Shown: positions 19,401 to 28,193, numbered from the stretch's first letter. The stretch is DNA of 64,000 nucleotides from CAYUNE01 sp964446115 (GCA_964446115.1 CAYUNE010000050.1:1-64000), one strand, 5' to 3'. A program made the numbers and translations. The notes: generated from the letters alone by a model not told the origin.

Positions 19401-19657
19401 GGCCGCATGTACTGGACAAGGTGCAGGACGGCGTGATACAGTGGATTATCAACACCTCGGCTGGAACCAGGACCACCGAGGACTCCTATACCATCCGACG
19501 CGCCGCCCTTGATTTCCATATCCCCTATACCACCACCCTCACCGGGGCCCAGTCCGTGGTGCAGGCGATTGTGACCATGCGGGAGAAAAAGACGGGTGTT
19601 AAATCACTCCAGGAGTTTGCGGCAACCATCGCCCAAAAAGAGGCGACCGGGAAATGA
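16412..19657 (+). CDS. carB: Carbamoyl-phosphate synthase large subunit
   Basis: 1081 residues, normal for the family. Two homologous ATP-grasp halves are visible: the first begins LIIGSGPIIISQACEFDYSG and carries RPSFTLGGTGGG, the second begins MILGGGPNRIGQGIEFDYC and carries RPSYVLGGR. The C-terminal MGS-like allosteric domain runs from about residue 940. Together with CarA it makes carbamoyl phosphate from bicarbonate, glutamine and two ATP. Confidence 0.97.
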   Translation: MPKRTDIQKILIIGSGPIIISQACEFDYSGTQAVKALREEGYEVVLINSNPATIMTDPELADRTYVEPITPEYVIKVIERERPDALLPTLGGQTGLNTAIRVAETGILEKYGVEMLAADIDVIRKAEGREEFRAAMRKIGLKVPESAIVHTLEETMAAADDIGFPIIVRPSFTLGGTGGGVAYNRRELEEYATAGLDLSLTSEIMLERSLLGWKEYELEVMRDKNDNVVIICSIENMDAMGVHTGDSITVAPAQTLTDREYQVMRDAAIAIIREIGVETGGSNVQFAINPENGEMMIIEMNPRVSRSSALASKATGFPIAKIAAKLAVGYTLDEIPNDITRETYASFEPTIDYCVVKIPRWTFEKFPETEDILTTAMKSVGETMAIGRTFKEAFQKGMRSLEIGRMGFGFDGRDRMENLETEDLELGLSKPNSRRVSYLFEALRRGMDIERIYSLSGIDPWFLTNLQEIVITGEEIRDRGFMGLDSGFLFRMKQMGFSDYQLAELTGTSEDDIRQLRLKEKLEPVYKLVDTCAAEFESYTPYYYSTYEQEDEARISDRTKIMILGGGPNRIGQGIEFDYCCVHASFALKEMGIESIMVNSNPETVSTDYDTSDKLYFEPLTREDVLNIIEREKPDGVIVQFGGQTPLNLAVPLHRAGVKIIGTPPDAIDRTEDRRRFQQFLKKLGLKQPENDTVHTLEEALAAADRIGYPVVVRPSYVLGGRDMRIVYNDEGIRDFMATSSAAESDHPVLIDKFLKDAVEVDVDAVSDGKTTVIGGIMEHVEEAGIHSGDSACVLPPHTLSSGIIEQITVATKAMAADLGVVGLMNTQYAVKDDTLYILEVNPRASRTIPFVSKATGVELAKIATKVMMGMSLEELGFTRECRVEHWAVKESVFPFDRFDNVDTLLGPEMKSTGEVMGIDDTLGLAVAKSQQAAGQRVIDAGTVFISVRHPDKPGVVPIARQLAELGFRLMGTRGTARFLQNEGIGCEEINKISQGRPHVLDKVQDGVIQWIINTSAGTRTTEDSYTIRRAALDFHIPYTTTLTGAQSVVQAIVTMREKKTGVKSLQEFAATIAQKEATGK

Positions 19658-19771
19658 GATCCTCCCACCCCGGGCTGGACATTCATTGTAGAAGAGTTAT
19701 GGTGTAGGGAGGACAGGATTTCCCGTTTATCAAATATTTCCCAGTGCCGATACAGCAGATGGCTGAAACGA

Positions 19772-19800
19772 TTTTCCCGCCCCGGGCAGGCGGGTGAAAA
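19772..19800. other. Strong hairpin upstream of ftsH
   Basis: The arms TTTTCCCGCC and GGCGGGTGAAAA surround a 7-nt loop about 43 nt upstream of the ftsH start codon. It could be a carB terminator read in either direction, or a leader structure on ftsH mRNA. Confidence 0.4.
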
Positions 19801-19842
19801 GGCAGGCATATCCACAGGACTTTTCAAGTATCAGGTGACGGT

Positions 19843-21696
19843 TTGAACACATTTTATCGAAATCTCAGTATGTGGTTGGTGATCGGACTGACCATGATCC
19901 TTCTCTTCAACCTCTTCAACAAGCCGCAGGAGCAGCAGACCTCCATGACCTACAGCGAGTTCTGGGCCAGCGTCGAGAACGGTGCGGTCAGCCGGGTGAC
20001 CATCGCGGACAAGAAGATCAGCGGTTCCTCGCAAAACGGCATTCCCTTCACCACGAATATTCCGGAAGACGCGGAACTGCTTCCCATGTTGCGTAAGGCG
20101 GGCGTGGATATTTCGGTCCAGGAAAAAGAGGAGACCCCCTGGTATATTTCCGTCTTTATCTCCTGGTTTCCCATGCTGCTGCTCATCGGGGTCTGGATAT
20201 TTTTCATGCGCCAGATGCAGATGGGAGGCAAGGGCGGCGCGCTTTCTTTCGGCAAGACCCGGGCCAAATTGCTTGAAGAGGGCGGCAGCAAGAAGACCTT
20301 CAAGGATGTGGCCGGTATTGACGAGGCCAAGGAAGAGCTGGCCGAAATTATCGATTTTTTGAAAGATCCGAAGAAGTTCACCAAGCTTGGCGGCCGCATT
20401 CCCAAGGGCGTGCTGCTGGCCGGCTCGCCGGGTACCGGCAAGACCCTGCTGGCCAAGGCCATTGCCGGTGAGGCCGATGTGCCCTTTTTCTCCATCAGCG
20501 GTTCCGATTTCGTCGAGATGTTCGTGGGCGTCGGAGCTTCTCGGGTGCGGGATCTTTTCAAACAGGGAAAGAAAAACGCCCCCTGCATCATCTTCATCGA
20601 CGAGATCGATGCCGTGGGCAGGCACCGGGGGGCCGGCCTCGGCGGCGGCCATGATGAGCGCGAACAGACTCTCAATCAACTCTTGGTGGAGATGGATGGT
20701 TTCGAGGCCAACGAGGGGGTTATCATCATCGCCGCCACCAACCGTCCCGATGTCCTTGATCCGGCTCTGCTCCGTCCCGGACGCTTCGATCGCCAGGTGG
20801 TGGTGCCGGTGCCCGATATCAAGGGAAGGGAGCTCATTCTAGAGATCTACGGCAAGCGCACCAAGCTGGCCAAGGATGTGGACCTGGCGGTCATTGCCCG
20901 GGGCACCCCCGGTTTTTCCGGTGCTGATCTGGAAAATCTCATCAACGAAGGCGCCCTGATGGCCGCCCGTGACGGCGACGAGGAGATTACCCTTGCCCAC
21001 CTGGAGAAGGCCAAGGACAAGATTCTCATGGGCGCGGAACGACGTTCCATGATCATCTCCGAAGAGGAGAAGGAGGTCACCGCCTACCATGAGGCGGGTC
21101 ATGCCCTGGTGGCCCGGTTGCTGCCCGGGACGGATCCCATCCACAAGGTGACGATTATTCCCCGCGGCCGGGCCCTGGGCCTGACCATGCAGCTGCCCAT
21201 TGATGAGAAGTACACCCATTCCAGGAAATATCTCCTCAACTCCATCTGCATTCTCTTTGGTGGCCGGGTGGCCGAAAGGCTGATCTTCGACGAGGTTACC
21301 ACCGGTGCGGGCAATGATCTGGAAAGGGCCACGGAGCTGGCAAGAAAGATGGTGTGTGAATGGGGAATGAGCGACGAACTGGGGCCGCTCACCTACGGCA
21401 AGAAGGAGGAACAGATCTTCCTTGGCAGAGAAATCGCCCAACACCGCGATTACAGCGAGGATACGGCCAGAAAGATCGACGAGGCGGTCAAGAAGATTAT
21501 CATCGAATCCCGTGACAAGGTGCGTCGTCTGCTGACCGAGAACATGGAGATTCTCAAGGTGGTGGCCGCCGAGCTTCTGGAAAAGGAGACCATCATGCTG
21601 GAGGATATCGACCGCATCATCGACAACAGTCAGGCCGGCGCCTCCGGAAAGGAAGATGTCGCCGCAGAGGAGGAAAAACCGCATCCGGAAGAGTAG
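19843..21696 (+). CDS. ftsH: ATP-dependent zinc metalloprotease FtsH
   Basis: 617 residues, membrane-bound hexameric AAA+ protease. Two transmembrane helices (about 9-25 and 105-122) flank a periplasmic domain. The AAA+ module has Walker A GSPGTGKT and Walker B IIFIDEIDA. The zinc site is HEAGH, with a downstream Asp. The start is TTG at 19843, with AGGTGA a few nt upstream. It degrades membrane proteins and, in enterobacteria, controls LpxC and hence lipid A synthesis. The gene ends 19 nt from the convergent glyS. Confidence 0.96.
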   Translation: MNTFYRNLSMWLVIGLTMILLFNLFNKPQEQQTSMTYSEFWASVENGAVSRVTIADKKISGSSQNGIPFTTNIPEDAELLPMLRKAGVDISVQEKEETPWYISVFISWFPMLLLIGVWIFFMRQMQMGGKGGALSFGKTRAKLLEEGGSKKTFKDVAGIDEAKEELAEIIDFLKDPKKFTKLGGRIPKGVLLAGSPGTGKTLLAKAIAGEADVPFFSISGSDFVEMFVGVGASRVRDLFKQGKKNAPCIIFIDEIDAVGRHRGAGLGGGHDEREQTLNQLLVEMDGFEANEGVIIIAATNRPDVLDPALLRPGRFDRQVVVPVPDIKGRELILEIYGKRTKLAKDVDLAVIARGTPGFSGADLENLINEGALMAARDGDEEITLAHLEKAKDKILMGAERRSMIISEEEKEVTAYHEAGHALVARLLPGTDPIHKVTIIPRGRALGLTMQLPIDEKYTHSRKYLLNSICILFGGRVAERLIFDEVTTGAGNDLERATELARKMVCEWGMSDELGPLTYGKKEEQIFLGREIAQHRDYSEDTARKIDEAVKKIIIESRDKVRRLLTENMEILKVVAAELLEKETIMLEDIDRIIDNSQAGASGKEDVAAEEEKPHPEE

Positions 21697-21715
21697 CCCC
21701 CCGGATGATTTTTCC

Positions 21716-23791
21716 TCAGTCGACGTTCATCTTTGAAATATCGCCGATTTTGAGAACGAGACCGCCCAGGGCGGTGAGCAGGTTGAGGCGGTTTTGCCGC
21801 AGCTGCCGGTCATCGGTCATCACCATGACCCCGTCGAAGAAGCGGTCCACAGGTTCCTTGATCCGCAGCAAAACCGTGAGCGCCTGCTCGTATGCCTTTG
21901 CCGCCAGAAGCGGAGCCATTTCCCTTTCCACGGCAGTCACCGTTTCATAGAGTTCTTTTTCTTCCTTTTCCCGGAAGAGAGCGGGGTCTACCCTGCTTTC
22001 GCCGTTGTCCTTGATGATATTCCGGATCCGTTTATAGGAGGCGGCCAGTATTCCGAAACTTTCCCGGTTGCGGATTGCGGTGAGGGCGTCGATGCGGGCC
22101 CGGCAGTCGTTGATATCGTCAAAACCGACACCGGTGGCCGCCGCAATGGCCTGGGTGGAAATTCCCTGGGCGGCGAGATCGTTGCAATAGCGATCCCTGA
22201 GAAAGGTGCCGATATCTTCGAGGGTGCCCGGCGGTACATCCAGCATGGCTTCATACTGCCTGAGGGCTGCCTGGAAAAAGGTGGAGAGCGAAAGGGCAAA
22301 CCCCTTCTCCTCGATGATATGGATGATGGCCAGCCCAAGACGTCGCAGACCAAAGGGATCGGTGGTGCCGGTGGGTTTTGAGCCGATGGCAAAACAACCG
22401 GCAATGGTGTCCATGCGATCGGCCAGGCCCACGATGGCCCCGGCAGTGGTTGACGGCAGGGCGCTGCCGGCCCGCAGCGGCAGATAATGCTCCTCAATGG
22501 CTGCGGCTATCGCTTCCTCTTCCCCGTCCAGCCGGGCATATTCCCCGCCCATGGTGCCCTGCAGGGTGGGAAACTCGCCCACCATTTCGGTGAGCAGGTC
22601 GGTTTTTGCCAGCAGGGCCGCCCGGGTGCAGACATCTTCATACTCCGGGGCAAGGTGGCGGGCCAGCAGGCCGCTGAGCGTCGCCAACCGGTCTGTTTTT
22701 TCCGCCATGGTGCCCAGGCGATTCTGGAAGATGATCCCGCCAAGATCGGCACGGCGCTCTTCCAGGGTTTTTTTCCTGTCTTCACGGAAGAAAAAGTGGG
22801 CATCCTCCAGCCGGGCCCGCAAGACCCGTTCATGGCCGTTCACCGCCTTGGCATGATCGCGGATCGCGGTATTGTTGACGGCGACGAAGCGGGGCAGCAA
22901 CCGCCCGCCGTCGTCCACCACCGGGAAGTACTTCTGGTGTTCCCGCATGGAAGTGACGAGGACCGCCTCGGGAATCTCCAGGAACCGGGCCTCGAATGAC
23001 CCGCAGACTGCCCAGGGCATTTCCACCAGGTTGGTGACGGTGTCGACGAGCTGAGGATCCAGCAGAGGGCTGCATCCTTTTTCCCCCACGCTGTCGCTGA
23101 CGCTCTTTTCGACTTCCTCGATGACCAGACTGCGCCGCTTTTCCGGATCTGCAATCACAAAGCTGTTGCGCAGTTTTTCCATGTAATCGTCAAAATTTTT
23201 CACCTCGATGGGATCGGGGGCCATGAAACGGTGGCCCCGGGTTGTCCGGCCGGAGACGATATCGTTGACCCTGATGTCGATTACCGTGGCACCATAGAGG
23301 GCCAGCAGCCACTGGATGGGCCTTACAAAGGCCATATCGCCGTTTCCCCAGCGCATGGATTTGGCAAAGGGAATGTCATTGATGAGAGATGTGAGCAAAT
23401 GGGGCAGCAGTTCCCCGGTTTCCCGTCCGGGGATATCCTGCTCAACCATGAGGTACTCTCCCCTGGGCGTTTCAATGACCCGCAGATCCTGCAGTGTCAC
23501 TCCCCGTGAGCGGGCAAAACCGGCGGCAGCCGCCGTGGGAGCCCCCTCTGCATCAAAGGCTGCCTTTTTCGGCGGACCCACGACCTGTTCACTGCGGTCC
23601 GGCTGGCGTTCAGCCAGATCGCTCACCGCCACGGTGAGGCGACGGGGGGTGGCGGCCGTCCGGATACCGCTGAAGGTCAGCTGGTGTTCCGTGAGCCTCT
23701 CGGCCATGCTCTTTTCCAGGTAGGCGATGGCGGGTTTAATGAAGCCAGCCGGTATTTCCTCGGTGCCGATTTCAAAGAGTAACTCTTTCAT
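21716..23791 (-). CDS. glyS: Glycine--tRNA ligase beta subunit
   Basis: 691 residues, the tRNA-binding subunit of the bacterial alpha2-beta2 glycyl-tRNA synthetase. It begins MKELLFEIGTEEIPAGFIKPA, the family signature, and contains the HD-like and DALR anticodon-binding C-terminus. The alpha subunit gene glyQ, often directly upstream, is not adjacent; folE2-like lies there instead. Confidence 0.96.
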   Translation of the reverse strand: MKELLFEIGTEEIPAGFIKPAIAYLEKSMAERLTEHQLTFSGIRTAATPRRLTVAVSDLAERQPDRSEQVVGPPKKAAFDAEGAPTAAAAGFARSRGVTLQDLRVIETPRGEYLMVEQDIPGRETGELLPHLLTSLINDIPFAKSMRWGNGDMAFVRPIQWLLALYGATVIDIRVNDIVSGRTTRGHRFMAPDPIEVKNFDDYMEKLRNSFVIADPEKRRSLVIEEVEKSVSDSVGEKGCSPLLDPQLVDTVTNLVEMPWAVCGSFEARFLEIPEAVLVTSMREHQKYFPVVDDGGRLLPRFVAVNNTAIRDHAKAVNGHERVLRARLEDAHFFFREDRKKTLEERRADLGGIIFQNRLGTMAEKTDRLATLSGLLARHLAPEYEDVCTRAALLAKTDLLTEMVGEFPTLQGTMGGEYARLDGEEEAIAAAIEEHYLPLRAGSALPSTTAGAIVGLADRMDTIAGCFAIGSKPTGTTDPFGLRRLGLAIIHIIEEKGFALSLSTFFQAALRQYEAMLDVPPGTLEDIGTFLRDRYCNDLAAQGISTQAIAAATGVGFDDINDCRARIDALTAIRNRESFGILAASYKRIRNIIKDNGESRVDPALFREKEEKELYETVTAVEREMAPLLAAKAYEQALTVLLRIKEPVDRFFDGVMVMTDDRQLRQNRLNLLTALGGLVLKIGDISKMNVD

Positions 23792-23872
23792 TGCCGTTCG
23801 ATGATTGTTTCTGTGGTATGTTTGGAAATCAACGGTTCCCTGCTCTAACGGGCACAGGGTTGTCGCACATGA

Positions 23873-24634
23873 TCAAGGTATTGGTTCCCCAGCCGTCCGG
23901 TGGGTGTGTCTTTCCAGGGTGGCAAAGGTGGAGTAGCCGGCTCCCATGTTTTCCACGGTGACCGAGAACCAGTTTAAAGCCGTCTCTCCGGCCAGGGCCC
24001 TGCCGAGCCTGGCGGTGAGGGATTCAACCGAGATATCGCCTGCATCCCGTGAATCGGTGCTGCCGGCTCCTCCGGCCAGGGAGATTTCCCGCTCAATGAG
24101 GCCGATGAGATCCTCCAGCCACAGAAAGGTGCGGAAGCGAACCGCCACCGTTGCCCGGCCCCATTGTCCCATGGAGGCGGGAAGCGCGCCGCTGACCGGA
24201 TTTTGCAGCGGCAGGACGATGGGCACCTTGATTTCCAGGGTAAGCTCCTCCCGGGTGTCCAGCGAGCCGTGCATCTTGCATTCGAAACGGTTGGTCACCA
24301 TGCTGTTGCCGCCGGGCATCTTCTGCAGGAAATAGGGAAAGGCAATCTCCATGTGAGCGGCCTCGGCATCGAGGCGCTTTTTCATTTCCGCCAGGATCAG
24401 CCGAAAATTACGCAGGGTGATTTCCCCGTGAATACGGGTGAGGATTTCCACAAACCTGCTCATGTGGGTGCCCTTAAAGTGATGGGGCAGGTTGACGTAC
24501 ATGTTGACGACGGCAACCGTGTGCTGCAGGCTGTTGGCCTTGTCCAGCACGGTGATTGGGTAGGAAATGGTTTTGACGCCCACCTTTTTGATATTGATCC
24601 GCCGGTTGTCGCGGAGGCTCTGGATATCTTTCAT
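23873..24634 (-). CDS. FolE2-like protein lacking canonical GTP cyclohydrolase active-site motifs
   Basis: 253 residues. The N-terminal half is clearly GTP cyclohydrolase FolE2/MptA: KKVGVKTISYPITVLDK and LPHHFKGTHMSRFVEIL (49-65). Around residue 140, where the family has LCPCSK and then HNQRS (metal and catalytic ligands), this protein reads LPLQNPVSGALPASMGQ. The C-terminal ESIHNH motif is replaced by VENMGAGYSTFA (227-238). The fold should be kept (MEIAFPYFL, FRTFLWLEDLIGLIE), but the known catalytic Cys and His positions appear lost. It is probably a non-cyclohydrolase paralogue or acts on another substrate. It lies 82 nt upstream of glyS and 93 nt after the receiver gene. Confidence 0.7.
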   Translation of the reverse strand: MKDIQSLRDNRRINIKKVGVKTISYPITVLDKANSLQHTVAVVNMYVNLPHHFKGTHMSRFVEILTRIHGEITLRNFRLILAEMKKRLDAEAAHMEIAFPYFLQKMPGGNSMVTNRFECKMHGSLDTREELTLEIKVPIVLPLQNPVSGALPASMGQWGRATVAVRFRTFLWLEDLIGLIEREISLAGGAGSTDSRDAGDISVESLTARLGRALAGETALNWFSVTVENMGAGYSTFATLERHTHRTAGEPIP

Positions 24635-24727
24635 GGCAACGGGCCGGTTCCGGCGGCAGAGGGTTACTGAAATTCGGTGAGCGTGTCTCGGGGGTGTCGG
24701 GTTGTGGCCGGAGGGGCGTCCGGCGGG

Positions 24728-25078
24728 TCACTGCAGATATTTTTTTACGGCATTCTTGAGTTCGGTGAGGTCGGACGACTTGACGATATACTCTTCCGAG
24801 GCCCAGGAGCCGAAGTCCTGTTTGTACTCGGTGTAGGCGGAACTGAGAATGACCGGCAGCTCGGGAGATATCTCCTTGAGCCGGCGCAGCACCTCAATGC
24901 CGTTCATCCCCGGCATGTTGATGTCGAGGATCACCAGGTCGGGTTTTTCCTCCTGGAATTTTTCGATGGCCTGGTCACCGTTGTAGGCGGAAACCACCTC
25001 ATATCCCTCTTCCTCGAATTCTTCCCGGTAGAGCAGGTGGATGCCGTCCTCATCGTCTACGAGTAGGATCTTTTTCAC
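24728..25078 (-). CDS. Single-domain response regulator (CheY-like receiver)
   Basis: 116 residues from a GTG at 25078, preceded by GGGAGA. It is a stand-alone receiver: acidic pocket DDE after KKILLV, phosphoacceptor Asp in DLVILDINMPGMNG, conserved Ser/Thr region ILSSAYTEY and Lys in YIVKSS. There is no output domain. The start overlaps the galT stop as GTGA, so it is translationally coupled. The cognate kinase is not in the window. Confidence 0.88.
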   Translation of the reverse strand: MKKILLVDDEDGIHLLYREEFEEEGYEVVSAYNGDQAIEKFQEEKPDLVILDINMPGMNGIEVLRRLKEISPELPVILSSAYTEYKQDFGSWASEEYIVKSSDLTELKNAVKKYLQ

Positions 25079-26082
25079 TTTTTTTCTCCCGCTTCTTGTA
25101 AATACCGACAGGTGTCTTCCGGCGGCATGGGGTTGATGTAAAAGCCGGATCCCCATTCAAAACCGGCTATACTGGTCAGTTTGGGAACGATTTCAAAATG
25201 CCAGTGGAAATGCTCCAGCGGTTCGGAACGCAGCGGCTGGGTATGGAGAACAAAGTTGTAGGGAACATTGGGAATACAGGCATCGAGCCGTCCCAGGCTC
25301 TCCTTGAAAATCGCCGCCAGCCGTTCAAGTCCCTGCTGATCGATCTCGCTGTATGAAGATGCGTGTTTTCTGGGCAGAATCCACATCTCAAAGGGTGTGC
25401 GGGGGGCAAAGGGCGCCACGGTGATGAACTCATCGTTCTCACAGACCAGCCGGACATTCTGCTGGATTTCCTGTCGGATGATATCGCAGAAAATACAGCG
25501 ATCCTTATACCTGTAATAGGAAAGGCTGCCGGCCAGTTCCGAGACCACCATGCGCGGCAGGATGGGCAGGGCGACGAGCTGGGAATGGGAGTGTTCCAGC
25601 GAGGCGCCGGCGGCGCGGCCATAGTTCTTGAAGACCATGACGTAACTGAAACGACTGTCCTTGCTCAGGTCGATGATGCGATCCCGGTAGGCAGTGAACA
25701 CCAGGGTCATCTGCTCCGGCTCAAGGTCGGAAAACCGCTCGTTGTGGTTGGGGGTCTCAATGATGACCTCATGGGCGCCGATACCGTTCATCTTGTCGTA
25801 GAGACCTTCCCCCTGCTTGTCCAGCTCCCCTTCGATCACCAGGGCAGGGTACTTGTTGGGGACCACCCGTACCAGCCAGCTGGAGGAGTTGGGGGGCATA
25901 CCCGGGACCCGACCGTAGACCATAACCTCCGGCGGAGTCGTCTTTTCGTTTCCCGGGCAAAGGGGGCAAAAACCGCCTGTGGTTTTGGTTTCCTCGATGA
26001 TGAAGTCGGTGGGACGCTTGCCGCGTTCCGTGGCAATGATGATCCAGCGGCCCAGGATGGGGTCTTTGCGTAATTCCGGCAT
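25075..26082 (-). CDS. galT: GalT-family nucleotidyltransferase (galactose-1-phosphate uridylyltransferase-like)
   Basis: 335 residues with the tandem HIT-like fold. Structural zinc ligands are CPLC at 39-42. The catalytic motif reads HSHSQ at 164-168, whereas E. coli GalT has HPHGQ. HSHSQ also occurs in related enzymes such as plant ADP-glucose phosphorylase. The second half carries HFHWHFEIVPKLT. It is therefore a hexose-1-phosphate nucleotidyl transferase whose exact sugar nucleotide is open. No other galactose genes are adjacent. Confidence 0.8.
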   Translation of the reverse strand: MPELRKDPILGRWIIIATERGKRPTDFIIEETKTTGGFCPLCPGNEKTTPPEVMVYGRVPGMPPNSSSWLVRVVPNKYPALVIEGELDKQGEGLYDKMNGIGAHEVIIETPNHNERFSDLEPEQMTLVFTAYRDRIIDLSKDSRFSYVMVFKNYGRAAGASLEHSHSQLVALPILPRMVVSELAGSLSYYRYKDRCIFCDIIRQEIQQNVRLVCENDEFITVAPFAPRTPFEMWILPRKHASSYSEIDQQGLERLAAIFKESLGRLDACIPNVPYNFVLHTQPLRSEPLEHFHWHFEIVPKLTSIAGFEWGSGFYINPMPPEDTCRYLQEAGEKK

Positions 26083-26085
26083 CGG

Positions 26086-26448
26086 TTACAACCCCTGGGC
26101 CTTTTCCCGCTGTTCCTGGGCGGTCTTGCAGTCGATGCAGTACTGGGCGACGGGACGGGCCTCCAGCCGCTTTTCCCCCACCGGTTCGCCGCAGGCCTCG
26201 CAGATGCCGTAGGTGCCGTCAATGATCCGTTCCATGGCGCTGTCGATTTTTTCCAGCAGCTTCCGTTCGCGGTCCCGGAGGCGCAGTTCAAAGCTTCTCT
26301 CCGTTTCCAGGGATGCCCTGTCGTTGGGATCGGGAATCGCCGTGTTCTGGGTTGTCATGTCCGAGAGGGTTTTTTCGACGTCACTGATGATCTCCGCCCG
26401 CATTTTTTCCAGCTTCCGCCTGAAATATTCACGTTTGCTTTCGTCCAT
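26086..26448 (-). CDS. DksA/TraR-family zinc-finger protein
   Basis: 120 residues. A coiled-coil N-terminus is followed by a C4 zinc finger (CEACGEP...YCIDC) as in DksA. Such proteins enter the RNA polymerase secondary channel and cooperate with ppGpp. It ends 3 nt before galT begins on the same strand, so it is in the same operon. Confidence 0.88.
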   Translation of the reverse strand: MDESKREYFRRKLEKMRAEIISDVEKTLSDMTTQNTAIPDPNDRASLETERSFELRLRDRERKLLEKIDSAMERIIDGTYGICEACGEPVGEKRLEARPVAQYCIDCKTAQEQREKAQGL

Positions 26449-26478
26449 ATCAATCTCCGATCGTCGGTGGTTGACTGT

Positions 26479-26964
26479 TTAACCTCTGCTGAAATCGCCG
26501 CTCTTGCCGCCGCTCTTGCGCAGCAGCATGACATCTGAAATGGTAATGGTCTTATCGACGGCTTTGCACATATCATAAATAGTCAGCGCCGCAATCGATA
26601 CCGCGGTGAGGGCCTCCATCTCCACCCCGGTCTTGCCGGTAATGCCGACTGTGGCCTGGATTTCGATGGAGTTTCGCTGTTCATGGAGATGGAAATTGAT
26701 ATCCACACTGGTAACGGGCAGGGGATGGGTGAGGGGAATGAGCTGATCGACCTTTTTGGCCGCCATGATCCCGGCAATGCGGGCAACACCGAGAACATCG
26801 CCCTTTTTCATGCTTCCCTCGCGGACCAGCCGGAAGGCATCCGGCGAAAGGGTAACCACGCCCGATGCCGTGGCCAATCGTTTAGTGTCCGGTTTTGCCG
26901 AAACGTCAACCATATGGGCGTTTCCGGCCGCGTCAAAATGAGTGAATTTTTTTTTCCGGGTCAC
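26479..26964 (-). CDS. moaC: Cyclic pyranopterin monophosphate synthase MoaC
   Basis: 161 residues. It carries out the second step of molybdenum cofactor synthesis. Signatures are the HMVDVSAKPDTKR start, KKVDQLIPLTHPLP, and TGVEMEALTAVSIAALTIYDMCKA with the catalytic Lys in KAVDK. The start overlaps the dnaJ stop by 4 nt. Moco enzymes are typical of anaerobic respirers. Confidence 0.95.
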   Translation of the reverse strand: MTRKKKFTHFDAAGNAHMVDVSAKPDTKRLATASGVVTLSPDAFRLVREGSMKKGDVLGVARIAGIMAAKKVDQLIPLTHPLPVTSVDINFHLHEQRNSIEIQATVGITGKTGVEMEALTAVSIAALTIYDMCKAVDKTITISDVMLLRKSGGKSGDFSRG

Positions 26965-28106
26965 GGGTTTAGTTCCGCCTCCTCAGCGACCTTGGCTTTT
27001 TTTTTCCCCCCACCCAGGTGACCGTGCAGCAGTCTGGAGAAAAAACCCTCCTCTTCCTGTTCCCGACAGATCTCGTCGAATTCACGGAGGATTTCCTTTT
27101 GCCGCCTGGTGAGTTTGCGGGGTATGCGGACCTGGATCTCCACCACCATGTCGCCGCGGCTGCCGCTGCGCAACCCGACAACACCCTGACCCCGCAGGGT
27201 AATGCGGTCTCCGGACTGGGTTCCCGGGGGGATCTTCAGCTTTTCATTCTCATAGATGGTCGGAATCTCCACCTCGCACCCCAGGGCGGCCTGGGACATG
27301 GAAATGGGAAATTGCAGGAAGATGGTTTGGCCGTCGCGGTGAAAGAACTCGTGCGGTTTGACGTGTATGACAACATAGAGGTCTCCGGAAGGGCCGCCGC
27401 GCCTGCCCCCTTCACCCTCGCCGCGCAGTCGCATACGGGCGCCGGTGTCGACTCCGGCGGGGATCTTGATGGAAACCTTTTTTTTCTTGTTGACCAGCCC
27501 TTCACCGCCGCAGTCGTTGCACGGATCGGTGATGATGCGTCCCGCACCGCGGCATTGGGGGCAGGTGGAGCTGACCTGGAAAAAGCCCTGGGAACGCATC
27601 ACCTGGCCGCGGCCGTGGCAGGTGGGGCACATGCGCGGCTGATGGCCGGGGCGCAGGCCCGAGCCCTCGCAGGTCCAGCAGGTTTCCCGCTTGGTGATCT
27701 CCACCTCCTTGGTGACGCCGTGGACCGCTTCGTCAAAGGTGATCTCCATATCGTAGCGGAGATCATCACCCTGGGTCGGGGCGTTGGGGTCCCGCCTGCG
27801 GCCGCCACCGAAGAGATCGCCGAAGAGATCGCCGAAGCTTGAAAAGATATCCTCGAAGTTACCGGGGCCGCTGTGGCCGCTGTTCTTCAAGCCCTCGTGG
27901 CCGTAGGTGTCGTAGATACGCCGTTTCCGATCATCACTCAATACTTCGTATGCCTCGGTCGCCTCCTTGAACTTTTCCTCGGCAACCTTGTCGCCCGGAT
28001 TGCGGTCCGGGTGGTACTTCAATGCCAGTTTGCGGTAGGCCTTTTTGATGACCACTGCTTCGGCATCTCTGCTCACTCCAAGTATTTCGTAAAAATCTCT
28101 GCTCAT
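26961..28106 (-). CDS. dnaJ: Chaperone protein DnaJ
   Basis: 381 residues. The J domain has HPD (KYHPDRNPGD), then a Gly/Phe-rich region and four CxxCxGxG zinc repeats (CWTCEGSG, CPTCHGRG, CPQCRGAG, CNDCGGEG). The C-terminal substrate-binding domains follow. It is the Hsp70 co-chaperone; no dnaK is in the window. Confidence 0.97.
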   Translation of the reverse strand: MSRDFYEILGVSRDAEAVVIKKAYRKLALKYHPDRNPGDKVAEEKFKEATEAYEVLSDDRKRRIYDTYGHEGLKNSGHSGPGNFEDIFSSFGDLFGDLFGGGRRRDPNAPTQGDDLRYDMEITFDEAVHGVTKEVEITKRETCWTCEGSGLRPGHQPRMCPTCHGRGQVMRSQGFFQVSSTCPQCRGAGRIITDPCNDCGGEGLVNKKKKVSIKIPAGVDTGARMRLRGEGEGGRRGGPSGDLYVVIHVKPHEFFHRDGQTIFLQFPISMSQAALGCEVEIPTIYENEKLKIPPGTQSGDRITLRGQGVVGLRSGSRGDMVVEIQVRIPRKLTRRQKEILREFDEICREQEEEGFFSRLLHGHLGGGKKKAKVAEEAELNP

Positions 28107-28193
28107 TGCTTGTGGGATTGGCTATGTTGCAACCGCTCGCTGCAGGAGCTTGCCTGGGTACTCTCCGTTCCCGGACACCGGCTGATTACGGTG

